Source: Streptomyces kanamyceticus
GTDB taxonomy: Bacteria > Actinomycetota > Actinomycetes > Streptomycetales > Streptomycetaceae
Reading direction: 5' to 3'
NCBI RefSeq assembly: GCF_008704495.1
Contig: NZ_CP023699.1
Coordinates: 7,750,001-7,814,000, forward strand
Length of the DNA stretch: 64,000 bases
Of the stretch, positions 25,849 through 33,045 are shown piece by piece (position 1 is the stretch's first letter; every line of letters begins with the position of its first letter). The position numbers and the translations under genes are program-made. The notes beneath the pieces were generated by a model. That model was not told the origin of the DNA and ran no database searches. It worked only from the letters and a program-made list of their open reading frames with translations.

Positions 25849-27447
25849 GTGATCACCGCTTCCGGCATCGAGCTGCGCGCCGGCGCCCGCATCCTCATCG
25901 AGAACGCCACCTTCCGTATCGCGAAGGGCGACCGCATCGGCCTCGTCGGCCGCAACGGCGCGGGCAAGACCACCCTCACCAAGTGCCTGGCCGGTGAAGG
26001 CATCCCCGCGGGCGGCACGATCTCCCGCTCCGGAGAGGTCGGTTACCTCCCGCAGGACCCCCGCACCGGCGACCTCGACGTGCTCGCCCGCGACCGCATC
26101 CTCTCCGCGCGCGGACTCGACACGCTGATCCGCAAGATGCGCGAGAACGAACAGCGCATCGCGAGTGGCTCGGGCGCCACCCGTGAGAAGGCCCTCAAGC
26201 AGTACGAGCGCCAGGAGACGGAGTTCCTCACCAAGGGCGGGTACGCCGCCGAGGCCGAGGCCGCCACCATCGCCGCCGCGCTGAACCTCCCCGACCGCGT
26301 GCTCGGCCAGCCCCTGCACACGCTCTCCGGTGGTCAGCGCCGCCGCATCGAGCTGGCCCGCATCCTCTTCTCGGACGCCGACACGCTCCTCCTGGACGAG
26401 CCGACCAACCACCTCGACGCCGACTCGATCGTCTGGCTGCGGGACTACCTGAAGACGTACCGCGGCGGCTTCATCGTGATCTCCCACGACGTCGACCTCA
26501 TGGAGACGGTCGTCAACAAGGTCTTCTACCTGGACGCCAACCGCGCCGCGATCGACGCCTACAACATGGGCTGGAAGCTCTACCAGCAGCAGCGCGAGTC
26601 CGACGAGAAGCGCCGCAAGCGCGAGCGCCAGAACGCCGAGAAGAAGGCCGCGACGCTCCACTCGCAGGCCGACAAGATGCGCGCCAAGGCCACCAAGACG
26701 GTCGCCGCGCAGAACATGGCGCGCCGCGCCGACAAGCTCCTCGCGGGCCTGGAGGCGGTGCGGCAGAGCGACAAGGTCGCCAAGCTGCGCTTCCCCGAGC
26801 CCTCGCCGTGCGGCAAGACGCCGCTCATGGCCGAGGGCCTGTCGAAGTCGTACGGCTCCCTGGAGATCTTCACCGACGTCGACCTGGCCATCGATAAGGG
26901 CTCGCGCGTCGTCATCCTCGGCCTCAACGGCGCGGGCAAGACCACCCTGCTCCGGCTCCTCGGCGGCGCCGAGAAGCCCGACACCGGAGAGGTCATCGAG
27001 GGTCACGGCCTGAAGCTCGGCTACTACGCCCAGGAGCACGAGACGCTCGACCCCGAGCGCACGGTCCTGGAGAACATGCGCTCGGCCGCCCCCGACCTCG
27101 ACCTCGTCGAGGTGCGCAAGACGCTCGGCTCGTTCCTCTTCTCCGGAGACGACGTCGACAAGCCCGCGGGTGTCCTCTCCGGCGGTGAGAAGACCCGGCT
27201 CGCGCTCGCCACCCTGGTCGTCTCCTCGGCGAACGTGCTCCTCCTGGACGAGCCCACCAACAACCTCGACCCGGCGAGCCGCGAGGAGATCCTCGGCGCG
27301 CTGCGCACCTACAAGGGCGCGGTCGTCCTCGTCACGCACGACGAGGGCGCGGTGGAGGCCCTCCAGCCGGAGCGGATCATCCTGCTGCCGGACGGCGTCG
27401 AGGACCTGTGGGGCCAGGACTACGCGGATCTGGTCGCCCTCGCCTGA
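25849..27447 (+). CDS. ABC-F family ATPase (ribosome-associated)
   Basis: A 532-aa soluble protein with two ABC domains and no membrane helices. Walker A 1 'GLVGRNGAGKTT' is at residues 31-42, signature 'LSGGQRRR' near 158 and Walker B plus 'DEPTNHLDAD' near 184. The charged linker (about 240-320, Lys/Arg/Glu-rich coiled coil) is the tRNA-interaction arm. Walker A 2 'GLNGAGKTT' is near 358 and signature 2 'LSGGEK' near 442. Such proteins act at the ribosomal E site in translation control or antibiotic resistance. The GTG at 25849 has AGGAG upstream; the same frame is open back to 24847 but that part overlaps another gene. It follows the uORF and ends at a GATC-containing hairpin. Confidence 0.93.
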   Translation: MITASGIELRAGARILIENATFRIAKGDRIGLVGRNGAGKTTLTKCLAGEGIPAGGTISRSGEVGYLPQDPRTGDLDVLARDRILSARGLDTLIRKMRENEQRIASGSGATREKALKQYERQETEFLTKGGYAAEAEAATIAAALNLPDRVLGQPLHTLSGGQRRRIELARILFSDADTLLLDEPTNHLDADSIVWLRDYLKTYRGGFIVISHDVDLMETVVNKVFYLDANRAAIDAYNMGWKLYQQQRESDEKRRKRERQNAEKKAATLHSQADKMRAKATKTVAAQNMARRADKLLAGLEAVRQSDKVAKLRFPEPSPCGKTPLMAEGLSKSYGSLEIFTDVDLAIDKGSRVVILGLNGAGKTTLLRLLGGAEKPDTGEVIEGHGLKLGYYAQEHETLDPERTVLENMRSAAPDLDLVEVRKTLGSFLFSGDDVDKPAGVLSGGEKTRLALATLVVSSANVLLLDEPTNNLDPASREEILGALRTYKGAVVLVTHDEGAVEALQPERIILLPDGVEDLWGQDYADLVALA

Positions 27448-27460
27448 GCCGTGACCGGTG

Positions 27461-27481
27461 CCCCGGGCCTGATCCCCGGGG
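27461..27481. terminator. Hairpin after the ABC-F gene
   Basis: CCCCGGG (27461-27467) pairs with CCCGGGG (27475-27481) around a seven-base loop, 13 bases after the ABC-F stop. A short but perfect GC stem; a plausible terminator. The loop carries the first GATC of the downstream cluster. Confidence 0.6.
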
Positions 27482-27545
27482 TGTCCACCGCGCTTGATCG
27501 AACCATTGATCCACTGGGTATGGATCATTCGGCCGATCCGTGATC
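27471..27545. promoter_or_regulatory. cluster of six GATC sites upstream of gbn
   Basis: GATC occurs at 27471, 27496, 27508, 27523, 27535 and 27542: six in 75 bases, where chance at about 70% GC predicts about 0.2. A seventh is at 27790, close to the gbn start. The rest of 27448-27832 has no gene that I can support. The downstream gene encodes a relative of the GATC-binding nucleoid protein Gbn, so these are candidate autoregulatory sites. Confidence 0.7.
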
Positions 27546-27832
27546 CCCCATCTGTGTGAGCTGTCCTCGTACCGAGGTGTGTCATACACGGATTTTGGTG
27601 CCGCCCTGGCAGGGGAGCCGCTCTCTCGCCCGGCACTGCGCTGACCTGGCGCTTCGTCCCGCAACCCGTTCGGCCGTACCGAATCCGACGCGCGGAATCG
27701 TTAATTCCGCTCGTGGTCTCGGCTTCTGTGGCGGCAAACCTCGTCGTACGGACCTTGCCGAATGGGTGGCCAGGAAGCCCGGGAGGGGTGATCATGAGAA
27801 GTCCAGAGCGCACTTCCCATGAGGAGGCACGG

Positions 27833-28054
27833 GTGGCCGAGACTCTGAAGAAGGGCAGCCGGGTAACCGGCGCCGCGCGCGACAAGCTCGCGGCAGACCT
27901 GAAGAAGAAGTACGACGGCGGTGCGAGCATCCGGGCGTTGGCCGAAGAGACCGGCCGCTCGTACGGTTTTGTGCACCGGATGCTCAGCGAGTCCGGCGTC
28001 ACGCTGCGGGGACGCGGCGGGGCGACGCGAGGCAAGAAGGCCGCCGCCGGCTGA
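27833..28054 (+). CDS. gbn: small HTH nucleoid-associated protein (Gbn-like)
   Basis: A 73-aa basic protein. The GTG at 27833 has a perfect AGGAGG eight bases upstream, which decides the start over the longer ORF from 27713. The N-terminal helix 'ARDKLAADLKKKYDGG' is followed by a compact helix-turn-helix 'SIRALAEETGRSYGFVHRML' (about 32-51) and a Gly/Arg/Lys tail ending 'GKKAAAG'. It matches the S. coelicolor SCO1839 protein, known from the literature as Gbn, a GATC-binding nucleoid-associated protein influencing development and antibiotic production. The identification rests on sequence memory and position (ABC-F upstream, enoyl-CoA hydratase downstream). Flanked on both sides by GATC-rich non-coding DNA. 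Confidence 0.85.
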   Translation: MAETLKKGSRVTGAARDKLAADLKKKYDGGASIRALAEETGRSYGFVHRMLSESGVTLRGRGGATRGKKAAAG

Positions 28055-28100
28055 CAGCAGGCGGCACGCTGTTCAGTGGTCCGATGGTGACCACCCGGTC

Positions 28101-28206
28101 GATCGTCCCCCAGCGCCCCTAAAGGATCTAGCACCCTTAAGGGCCTGGGGGTGCCCCCTGATCCTTAAGGGACCTGGGGGTGACCCCTGATCGGCCGGGT
28201 GGTTAC
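28101..28206. repeat. GATC-containing tandem 30-bp repeat with flanking inverted repeat
   Basis: CCTTAAGGG-CCTGGGGGTGCCCCCTGATC (28135-28163) is followed directly by a near copy (28163-28192), and a degenerate half lies before it. GATC occurs at 28101, 28125, 28160 and 28189. Outer arms GTGACCACCCGG (28087-28098) and CCGGGTGGTTAC (28195-28206) are inverted. It fills the gap between gbn and the enoyl-CoA hydratase; each unit can also fold as a hairpin (GGGGG-TG-CCCCC). Confidence 0.75.
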
Positions 28207-28268
28207 TGTGCAGTCACTTACGGGCGCTCCAGTGCGTCCGGCCCGACTGCATCCCATCGGAGGCACCC

Positions 28269-29072
28269 ATGGCTTCGTCCGACAGCGAGCTCGCACCGGT
28301 TCTCGACAAGGACGGCGTAAGCCTCACCATCGACGAGGCCGTCGCCACGGTGACGCTGACCAATCCGGCCAAGCGCAACGCCCAATCTCCCGCGCTGTGG
28401 AGGGCGTTGACGGAGGCAGGTCAGCTGTTGCCCGGCAGTGTCCGCGTCGTGGTGCTGCGCGGTGAGGGCAAGTCCTTCTCCGCGGGCCTCGACCGGCAGG
28501 CGTTCACGCCCGAGGGCTTCGACGGCGAGCCGTCCTTCATCGACATGGCACGCGGCGAGGACGGTTTCCTCGACGCGACCATCGCCGAGTACCAAGAGGC
28601 ATTCACCTGGTGGCGGCGGGCCGACATCGTGTCCATCGCCGCCGTCCAGGGGCATGCCATCGGTGCCGGTTTCCAGCTCGCGCTCGCCTGTGATCTGCGG
28701 ATCGCGGCGGACGACGTGCAGTTCGCCATGCGTGAGACCAGCCTGGGCCTGGTCCCCGACCTCACCGGCACCCATCCGCTGGTGGGGCTCGTCGGCTATG
28801 CCCGCGCCCTGGAGATCTGCGCCACCGGGCGCTTCGTGCACGCGGACGAGGCCGAGCGGGTGGGCCTCGCCAACCTCGTCGTGCCCGCCGACCAACTCGA
28901 CGCGGCCGCCAAGGACTTGGCCGCCGCGCTCGTCGCCGCGCCCCGCGACGCCCTCATCGAGACCAAGGCGCTGCTGCAGGGTGTCGTCGGCCGTACGTAC
29001 GAGGAGCAGCGCGTCGCCGAGCGCGCCGCGCAGGGCCGCCGACTGCGCGACCTCGCGGGGCTCGGCGACTGA
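28269..29072 (+). CDS. enoyl-CoA hydratase/isomerase family protein
   Basis: A 267-aa crotonase-fold protein acting on acyl-CoA. 'LTNPAKRNAQSPALW' (about 30-44) and 'VVLRGEGKSFSAGLD' (about 61-75) form the first oxyanion-hole region. 'AAVQGHAIGAGFQLALACD' (about 123-141) is the second, with the usual Gly-rich turn. The catalytic position E of hydratases appears as 'MRETSLGLVPDLTG' (about 153-166), where a glutamate is kept and a proline-aspartate follows. Substrate chain length is unknown. The start is ATG 28269 with GGAGGCACCC ahead. It lies after gbn, beyond the repeats; co-transcription is uncertain. Confidence 0.9.
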   Translation: MASSDSELAPVLDKDGVSLTIDEAVATVTLTNPAKRNAQSPALWRALTEAGQLLPGSVRVVVLRGEGKSFSAGLDRQAFTPEGFDGEPSFIDMARGEDGFLDATIAEYQEAFTWWRRADIVSIAAVQGHAIGAGFQLALACDLRIAADDVQFAMRETSLGLVPDLTGTHPLVGLVGYARALEICATGRFVHADEAERVGLANLVVPADQLDAAAKDLAAALVAAPRDALIETKALLQGVVGRTYEEQRVAERAAQGRRLRDLAGLGD

Positions 29073-29103
29073 GGTCACTCCACGGCGGCGCTCGGTACCG
29101 AGG

Positions 29104-29826
29104 TCACTCCACGGCGGTGACGAGCACCGCCACCGAAGGGTGGTCGGAGAGGGCTTCGCCGACCGCCGCGCGGACCGCGAGTGCCACGTCCAGGGCGCGG
29201 TGCTCCCGGTCCGTCGCGAGCTCCACGCGCGCGTGGCGACGCGGGAGGGCGTCCTGCGCCGGGTGCTCCTCCAGGTGTACGGCCGGGCCGAGCGCCTCGG
29301 TCAGTCGGGTCACGCCGGGCACCGCGAGGGCCGCCCGCGCGGCCCGCGCCTCGTCGCCTTCGCCATCGGGCGCGGTGCCGTCCCCGGCAGCCCCGGCAGG
29401 TGGGTCCTCCGGAGCCTCGCAGGACCCCGCGCCCTCGTCGAGCAGCGCCGTCACCTTCAGATCCACCTCGGCGACCACCAGGCCGAGCCGTTCGGCCGCC
29501 CCGGACAACGCCGTCCGCAGCCGCGCCGCCGCGTCGGGCAGCGGCTGCGCCGCCGTGGCCGCCACGTCCGCCGTGATCCGCAGCGGTCCGGGCGGCAGCG
29601 CGCTCGGCGGTGGCGGCACCGCGGCGACGTACCTCTGTCCCGGATCGGCGATGCCGATGCGCAGATCGTCCGGACGGACCCCCGTGACCTGTCCCGCCGC
29701 ACGGCGCAACGCGGCCACCGCCGCCGCCTCCGTCACCCATGTGCCGTCCGCCGCGCCGCCCAGTGGCAGCACCCGGCCGAGGCCGAGCCTGCGGCGTACC
29801 GCCTGGGTCCACCCTTCACCCGTCAT
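29104..29826 (-). CDS. conserved Asp23-like actinobacterial protein
   Basis: A 240-aa protein; the ATG at 29826 is preferred to the ORF start 29871. The first half has a Trp/Arg-rich start ('GEGWTQAVRRRLGLG'), then two segments with the alternating Val/Ala and charged pattern of Asp23-type folds ('LRITADVAATAAQPLPDAAA' and 'RVELATDREHRALDVALAV'). Similar streptomycete proteins carry the uninformative label 'nucleopolyhedrovirus P10 family'. There is no membrane helix or enzyme motif. It is divergent from the Asp23/AmaP operon (109 bases between starts), so I infer a linked envelope-stress role; the evidence is weak. Confidence 0.65.
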   Translation of the reverse strand: MTGEGWTQAVRRRLGLGRVLPLGGAADGTWVTEAAAVAALRRAAGQVTGVRPDDLRIGIADPGQRYVAAVPPPPSALPPGPLRITADVAATAAQPLPDAAARLRTALSGAAERLGLVVAEVDLKVTALLDEGAGSCEAPEDPPAGAAGDGTAPDGEGDEARAARAALAVPGVTRLTEALGPAVHLEEHPAQDALPRRHARVELATDREHRALDVALAVRAAVGEALSDHPSVAVLVTAVE

Positions 29827-29934
29827 GGCCCCAGCCTGCCGCATCCCCGGCGCGCTGCCGAGCAACCGCACCTAATGTGGGCCAAGGGAACAGATCCCCA
29901 CGCGACATCACCTTTCGGAACGGACGGGACGGCG

Positions 29935-30420
29935 ATGACCGACACCGGACAGCGGAACACGTCTCAGACGCTGGAGAAGGATTCCCCCGATACGGCGGTG
30001 GGGAAGACCACGACCAAGCGCGGCGGCGGCGATCCCGCCGGCCGGGGGCGCACCACCATCGCGGACGGCGTCGTCGAGAAGATCGCCGGACTCGCCGCGC
30101 GTGACGTGGCGGGTGTGCACGCGATGGGCGGCGGTCTCGCCAGAACCTTCGGGGCCGTGCGCGACCGCGTCCCCGGCGGCACCAAGTCGGTGACGCGCGG
30201 AGTGAAGGCCGAGGTCGGCGAGGTACAGACGGCGCTCGATCTCGAGATCGTCGTCGAGTACGGCGTGTCGATCGCCGATGTCACACAGGACGTACGGGAG
30301 AACGTGATCGCGGCCGTCGAGCGCATGACAGGGCTCGAGGTCGTCGAGGTCAACATCGCCGTGAGCGATGTGAAACTGCCGGACGAGGACGACGACGAGC
30401 CTCAGGGACGCCTCCAGTAG
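29935..30420 (+). CDS. Asp23/Gls24 family envelope stress response protein
   Basis: 161 aa. A Thr/Lys-rich tail (about 1-38) precedes the Asp23 domain: 'TTIADGVVEKIAGLAARDV' (about 40-58), 'GVHAMGG', then 'DLEIVVEYGVSIADVTQDVR' (about 101-120) and a final 'VVEVNIAVSDVKLP' strand. Asp23 proteins form membrane-proximal networks anchored by AmaP in firmicutes. The start is ATG 29935 with a GGACGG site. First of five same-strand genes (29935-32247) with tiny gaps or overlaps, ending in AmaP. Confidence 0.9.
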   Translation: MTDTGQRNTSQTLEKDSPDTAVGKTTTKRGGGDPAGRGRTTIADGVVEKIAGLAARDVAGVHAMGGGLARTFGAVRDRVPGGTKSVTRGVKAEVGEVQTALDLEIVVEYGVSIADVTQDVRENVIAAVERMTGLEVVEVNIAVSDVKLPDEDDDEPQGRLQ

Positions 30421-30443
30421 GACGTCTCGCTAAGGAGCGCACG

Positions 30444-30629
30444 ATGAGCATGGCCGTGATCGGCATGGTGGCCGGAATGGCCCTCGGCTTCGCCGGATAC
30501 TTCGGCGGTTTCGGGGCGTTCCTCCTGGTGGCCGCCCTTGGCGCCATCGGGTTCGTGGCAGGGAGGTTCCTCGAGGGGGACCTGGAACCCGGCGAGTTCT
30601 TCCGCGCCCGCGGCGACCGGCGGCGGTGA
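30444..30629 (+). CDS. small membrane protein of the Asp23 operon
   Basis: 61 aa with two short hydrophobic stretches (about 3-20 and 23-42), rich in Gly, Ala, Met and Phe, then an acidic/basic tail 'EGDLEPGEFFRARGDRRR'. The ATG at 30444 follows TAAGGAG; the stop is four bases from the next start. The length and hairpin-like layout fit DUF2273-type small membrane proteins that accompany Asp23/AmaP in gram-positives. No enzymatic motif. Confidence 0.85.
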   Translation: MSMAVIGMVAGMALGFAGYFGGFGAFLLVAALGAIGFVAGRFLEGDLEPGEFFRARGDRRR

Positions 30630-30632
30630 GCG

Positions 30633-30977
30633 GTGGCGGCACAGGTCGCGCCCGGGGAGCGCGGCGCGACCCGGATCGCCGACCGGGTCGTCGCGAAGAT
30701 CGCCGCACGCGCCGCGCGTGAGGCGCTCGCCGCCGTGCCCGCCGACGGTGCGCCGCCGCACGCCACCGTCTCCGTCAGCCACGACACCGCCCGGGTCCGC
30801 ATCAGTCTCGAACTGGACTACCCGAGCGACATCGGCGGTCAGTGCGGTGCCGTGCGTCGCCATGTCGCCCAGCGGGTAAAGGCGTTGGCGGGAATGGATG
30901 TGCCCGAGGTGGCCGTCCAGGTGGAGCGGCTGCACTCGGCGCAGGTACGCGCGGCGGCACAGGGGAGGACACGATGA
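30633..30977 (+). CDS. second Asp23-like protein
   Basis: 114 aa, GTG start at 30633. The layout matches the Asp23 domain without a long N-terminal tail: 'TRIADRVVAKIAARAAREAL' then 'ATVSVSHDTARVRISLELDY' and 'GAVRRHVAQRVKALAGMDV', ending with 'EVAVQVERLH'. It is shorter than the first copy (29935) and probably forms mixed assemblies with it. Its stop overlaps the next start by four bases (ATGA), so it is translationally coupled to the DUF6286 gene. Confidence 0.8.
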   Translation: MAAQVAPGERGATRIADRVVAKIAARAAREALAAVPADGAPPHATVSVSHDTARVRISLELDYPSDIGGQCGAVRRHVAQRVKALAGMDVPEVAVQVERLHSAQVRAAAQGRTR

Positions 30978-31663
30978 GCGAGCCCCAAGGGGGCGGCGGC
31001 ACCCGGCCGCTGCCGGTCATCGAGCAGACGGAGCAGGTGGAGCACGCGGAGAGCGAGCTCGACCAGTCGGCCTCCGCGGCCGCCTACCGGCCGCTGCCCA
31101 CTCTGTCGGAGGGCGAGGACAAGGCGGGCCGGTTCTGGTCGCCGCGCCGGGTGCCCGCCGCCCTCCTCGCGCTGCTGCTGCTCGGCGGCGCGGGTCTTTT
31201 CCTCTACGACGTGGTCGCCGTGCGCGCCGACCACCCCGCGATGCGCTGGCGGCGCGTCCTCGCCCGTGAGCTGGGCGAGCGGCCCCTGGACGACACCGCG
31301 GTCCTCGCGGGTGCCGCGCTGGCCGCTCTCGTCGGGGTGTGGCTGATCGTGCTCGCCACGACCCCCGGTCTCCGGGCCGTCCTGCCGATGCGCCGCACCC
31401 ACGCGGACGTACGCGCCGGGCTGCACAGGGGCGCCGCCGCCATGGTGCTGCGCGACCGGGCCATGGACGTGTCGGGCGTGCAGTCCGTGCGGGTCCGCGT
31501 GACCCGGTCCAAGGTCGACGTGCGGGCCGTCTCGCACTTCCGTGAACTTGACGACGTGCGCGGCGACTTGGACGCCACGCTCGCCGACGGCATCCGCGAT
31601 CTGGGCCTGGCCAAGGCCCCCGGCCTCGCGGTGCGCGTCGCGCGGCCGGGCAGGAAGGGGTGA
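30974..31663 (+). CDS. DUF6286 family membrane protein
   Basis: 229 aa. An N-terminal cytosolic Glu-rich segment (about 1-52) is followed by membrane helices at about 60-80 ('ALLALLLLGGAGLFLYDVVA') and about 112-132 ('VLAGAALAALVGVWLIVLA'). The C-terminal cytosolic domain (about 150-225) again shows an Asp23-like pattern ('VRVRVTRSKVDVRAVSHF'), so it may act as an AmaP-like anchor. It overlaps the previous gene (ATGA) and the next (GTGA). Function inferred only from the operon. Confidence 0.8.
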   Translation: MSEPQGGGGTRPLPVIEQTEQVEHAESELDQSASAAAYRPLPTLSEGEDKAGRFWSPRRVPAALLALLLLGGAGLFLYDVVAVRADHPAMRWRRVLARELGERPLDDTAVLAGAALAALVGVWLIVLATTPGLRAVLPMRRTHADVRAGLHRGAAAMVLRDRAMDVSGVQSVRVRVTRSKVDVRAVSHFRELDDVRGDLDATLADGIRDLGLAKAPGLAVRVARPGRKG

Positions 31664-32247
31664 GCGCGATGCCGCGGAGCGTCAACCGCGTGGTCCTCGG
31701 GCTCGCCGGGCTCGTGCTGTTCGTCGTCGGCGGCGCCGTGCTCGCCGTCGGTCTCGGCGCGTCCCCGCCCTCCTGGTGGATCCACGACGACCGGCACGAC
31801 GTCCTGGTCAGCGCCGCCGACCGGGCGCGCTGGCGCGACGCGGGATGGTTCTGGCCCGTCGTCATCGCGGGACTCGCGGTGGTCGTGCTGCTCGCCCTGT
31901 GGTGGCTCTCGGCGCAGCTGCGCAGGCGGCGGCTCTCGGAGGTCCTGGTGGAGACCGGCGACGGGGAGGGCGCGCTGCTGCGCGGGCGCGCCATGGAGAA
32001 CGTGCTGAGCGGCGAGGCCGAGACGCTGGAGGGCGTCGAGCGCGCCCAGGTCGTCCTCACCGGTCGGCGCGGCACCCCGCAGGCGCGCGTGGAGCTCGTG
32101 CTCGAACCCCACGCCACGCCCTCCGAGGCGCTGCACCGGCTCTCCGCCGAAGCCCTCGCGCACGCCCGCGACTCCGCGGGGCTCGCGAGTCTGCCCGCCA
32201 CCGTGCGGCTGCGGGCCGTCAAGCACCGTGCCGAACGCGTGAGTTGA
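31660..32247 (+). CDS. amaP: alkaline shock response membrane anchor protein
   Basis: 195 aa with two membrane helices (about 8-29 and 61-82) around a short extracytoplasmic loop containing 'PPSWWIHDDRHD', and a cytosolic C-terminal domain (about 85-190) with the AmaP pattern: 'LRGRAMENVLSGEAETLEGV', 'RAQVVLTGRRGTPQARVELV', 'ATVRLRAVKHR'. AmaP anchors Asp23 to the membrane in staphylococci. The start is GTG 31660 overlapping the previous stop (GTGA). Last gene of the operon; no strong hairpin follows before the convergent SDR gene at 32286. Confidence 0.85.
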   Translation: MSAMPRSVNRVVLGLAGLVLFVVGGAVLAVGLGASPPSWWIHDDRHDVLVSAADRARWRDAGWFWPVVIAGLAVVVLLALWWLSAQLRRRRLSEVLVETGDGEGALLRGRAMENVLSGEAETLEGVERAQVVLTGRRGTPQARVELVLEPHATPSEALHRLSAEALAHARDSAGLASLPATVRLRAVKHRAERVS

Positions 32248-32285
32248 GCCCCGCGGCCCCTGCCGGGAGCGTGCCGGGGGCGTCC

Positions 32286-33041
32286 TCAGAAGCCGCTGAG
32301 TGCCCCGCCGTCCACCGGCACCATGATTCCGGTGAGGTACGACGCGGCGGGCGAGAGCAGGAACGCCGCCGTGCGGCCGAACTCCTCGGGAGTGCCGTAG
32401 CGGCGCAGCGGAATGCGTGCCTCGTTGGCGGCGCGGGTGGCCTCCGGGTCGGGCGAGAGGCCGTCGAGCTGGCGCATGCGGTCGGTGCTGATCCGGCCGG
32501 GGAGCACACCGAGCACGCGGATGCCGCGCGGCCCGAGCTCGTCGGAGAGCGACTTGGCGAACCCGGCGAGACCGGGGCGCAGGCCGTTCGAGATGGTCAG
32601 GCCCGCGATCGGCTCGTACACCGAACTGGAGAGCACGAAGGCGATGACGCCGCCCTCGCCGAGTTCGGCGGCGGCGGAGCGCGCGAGCCGCACGGCACCG
32701 AGGAAGACGGACTCGAACGCCGACTGCCACTGCTCGTCGGTGTTGTCCGCGACGAAGCCGGGGGCGGGCCCGCCGACGCTGATCAGCACGCCGTCGAAGC
32801 GCCCGAAGCGCTCGCGGGCGGCGGCGATCAGCCGGTCGGCCGCGGCGGGCTCCGCGTTGTCCGCGGCGACGCCCACCGCGTTCGGGCCGAGGTCGGCGGC
32901 CGCCTCGGCGACGGTCTTCTCGTCCCGTCCGGTGACGACGACCTTCGCGCCGTCCGCGACCAGCTGACGCGCGGTGGCGTTGCCGAGGCCGCGGGTGGCG
33001 CCGGTGACTACGTAGACACGGTCTTTCAGTCCAAGATCCAT
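32286..33041 (-). CDS. SDR family oxidoreductase
   Basis: A 251-aa classical-like short-chain dehydrogenase with the NAD(P)-binding 'VVTGATRGLGNATA' (about 11-24), 'VAADNAEPAA' for the adenine site, 'VLISVGGPAPG' in place of the usual NNAG, and a catalytic region 'FVLSSSVYEPIAGLTISNG' (about 133-151) where the usual Tyr-x-x-x-Lys is altered. The lysine appears absent ('YEPIA'), so activity may be atypical. The C-terminus 'SYLTGIMVPVDGG' is standard. The ATG at 33041 starts four bases after the end of the broken GH15 gene, so it may once have been co-transcribed with it. Confidence 0.85.
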   Translation of the reverse strand: MDLGLKDRVYVVTGATRGLGNATARQLVADGAKVVVTGRDEKTVAEAAADLGPNAVGVAADNAEPAAADRLIAAARERFGRFDGVLISVGGPAPGFVADNTDEQWQSAFESVFLGAVRLARSAAAELGEGGVIAFVLSSSVYEPIAGLTISNGLRPGLAGFAKSLSDELGPRGIRVLGVLPGRISTDRMRQLDGLSPDPEATRAANEARIPLRRYGTPEEFGRTAAFLLSPAASYLTGIMVPVDGGALSGF

Positions 33042-33045
33042 GGCT

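Noticed and set aside
25771..28134. 787-aa open frame on the minus strand opposite the ABC-F and gbn genes
   Set aside because: A shadow of high-GC coding strands: Arg/Leu/Val-biased, no domain, and it covers two well-supported genes and the GATC cluster.
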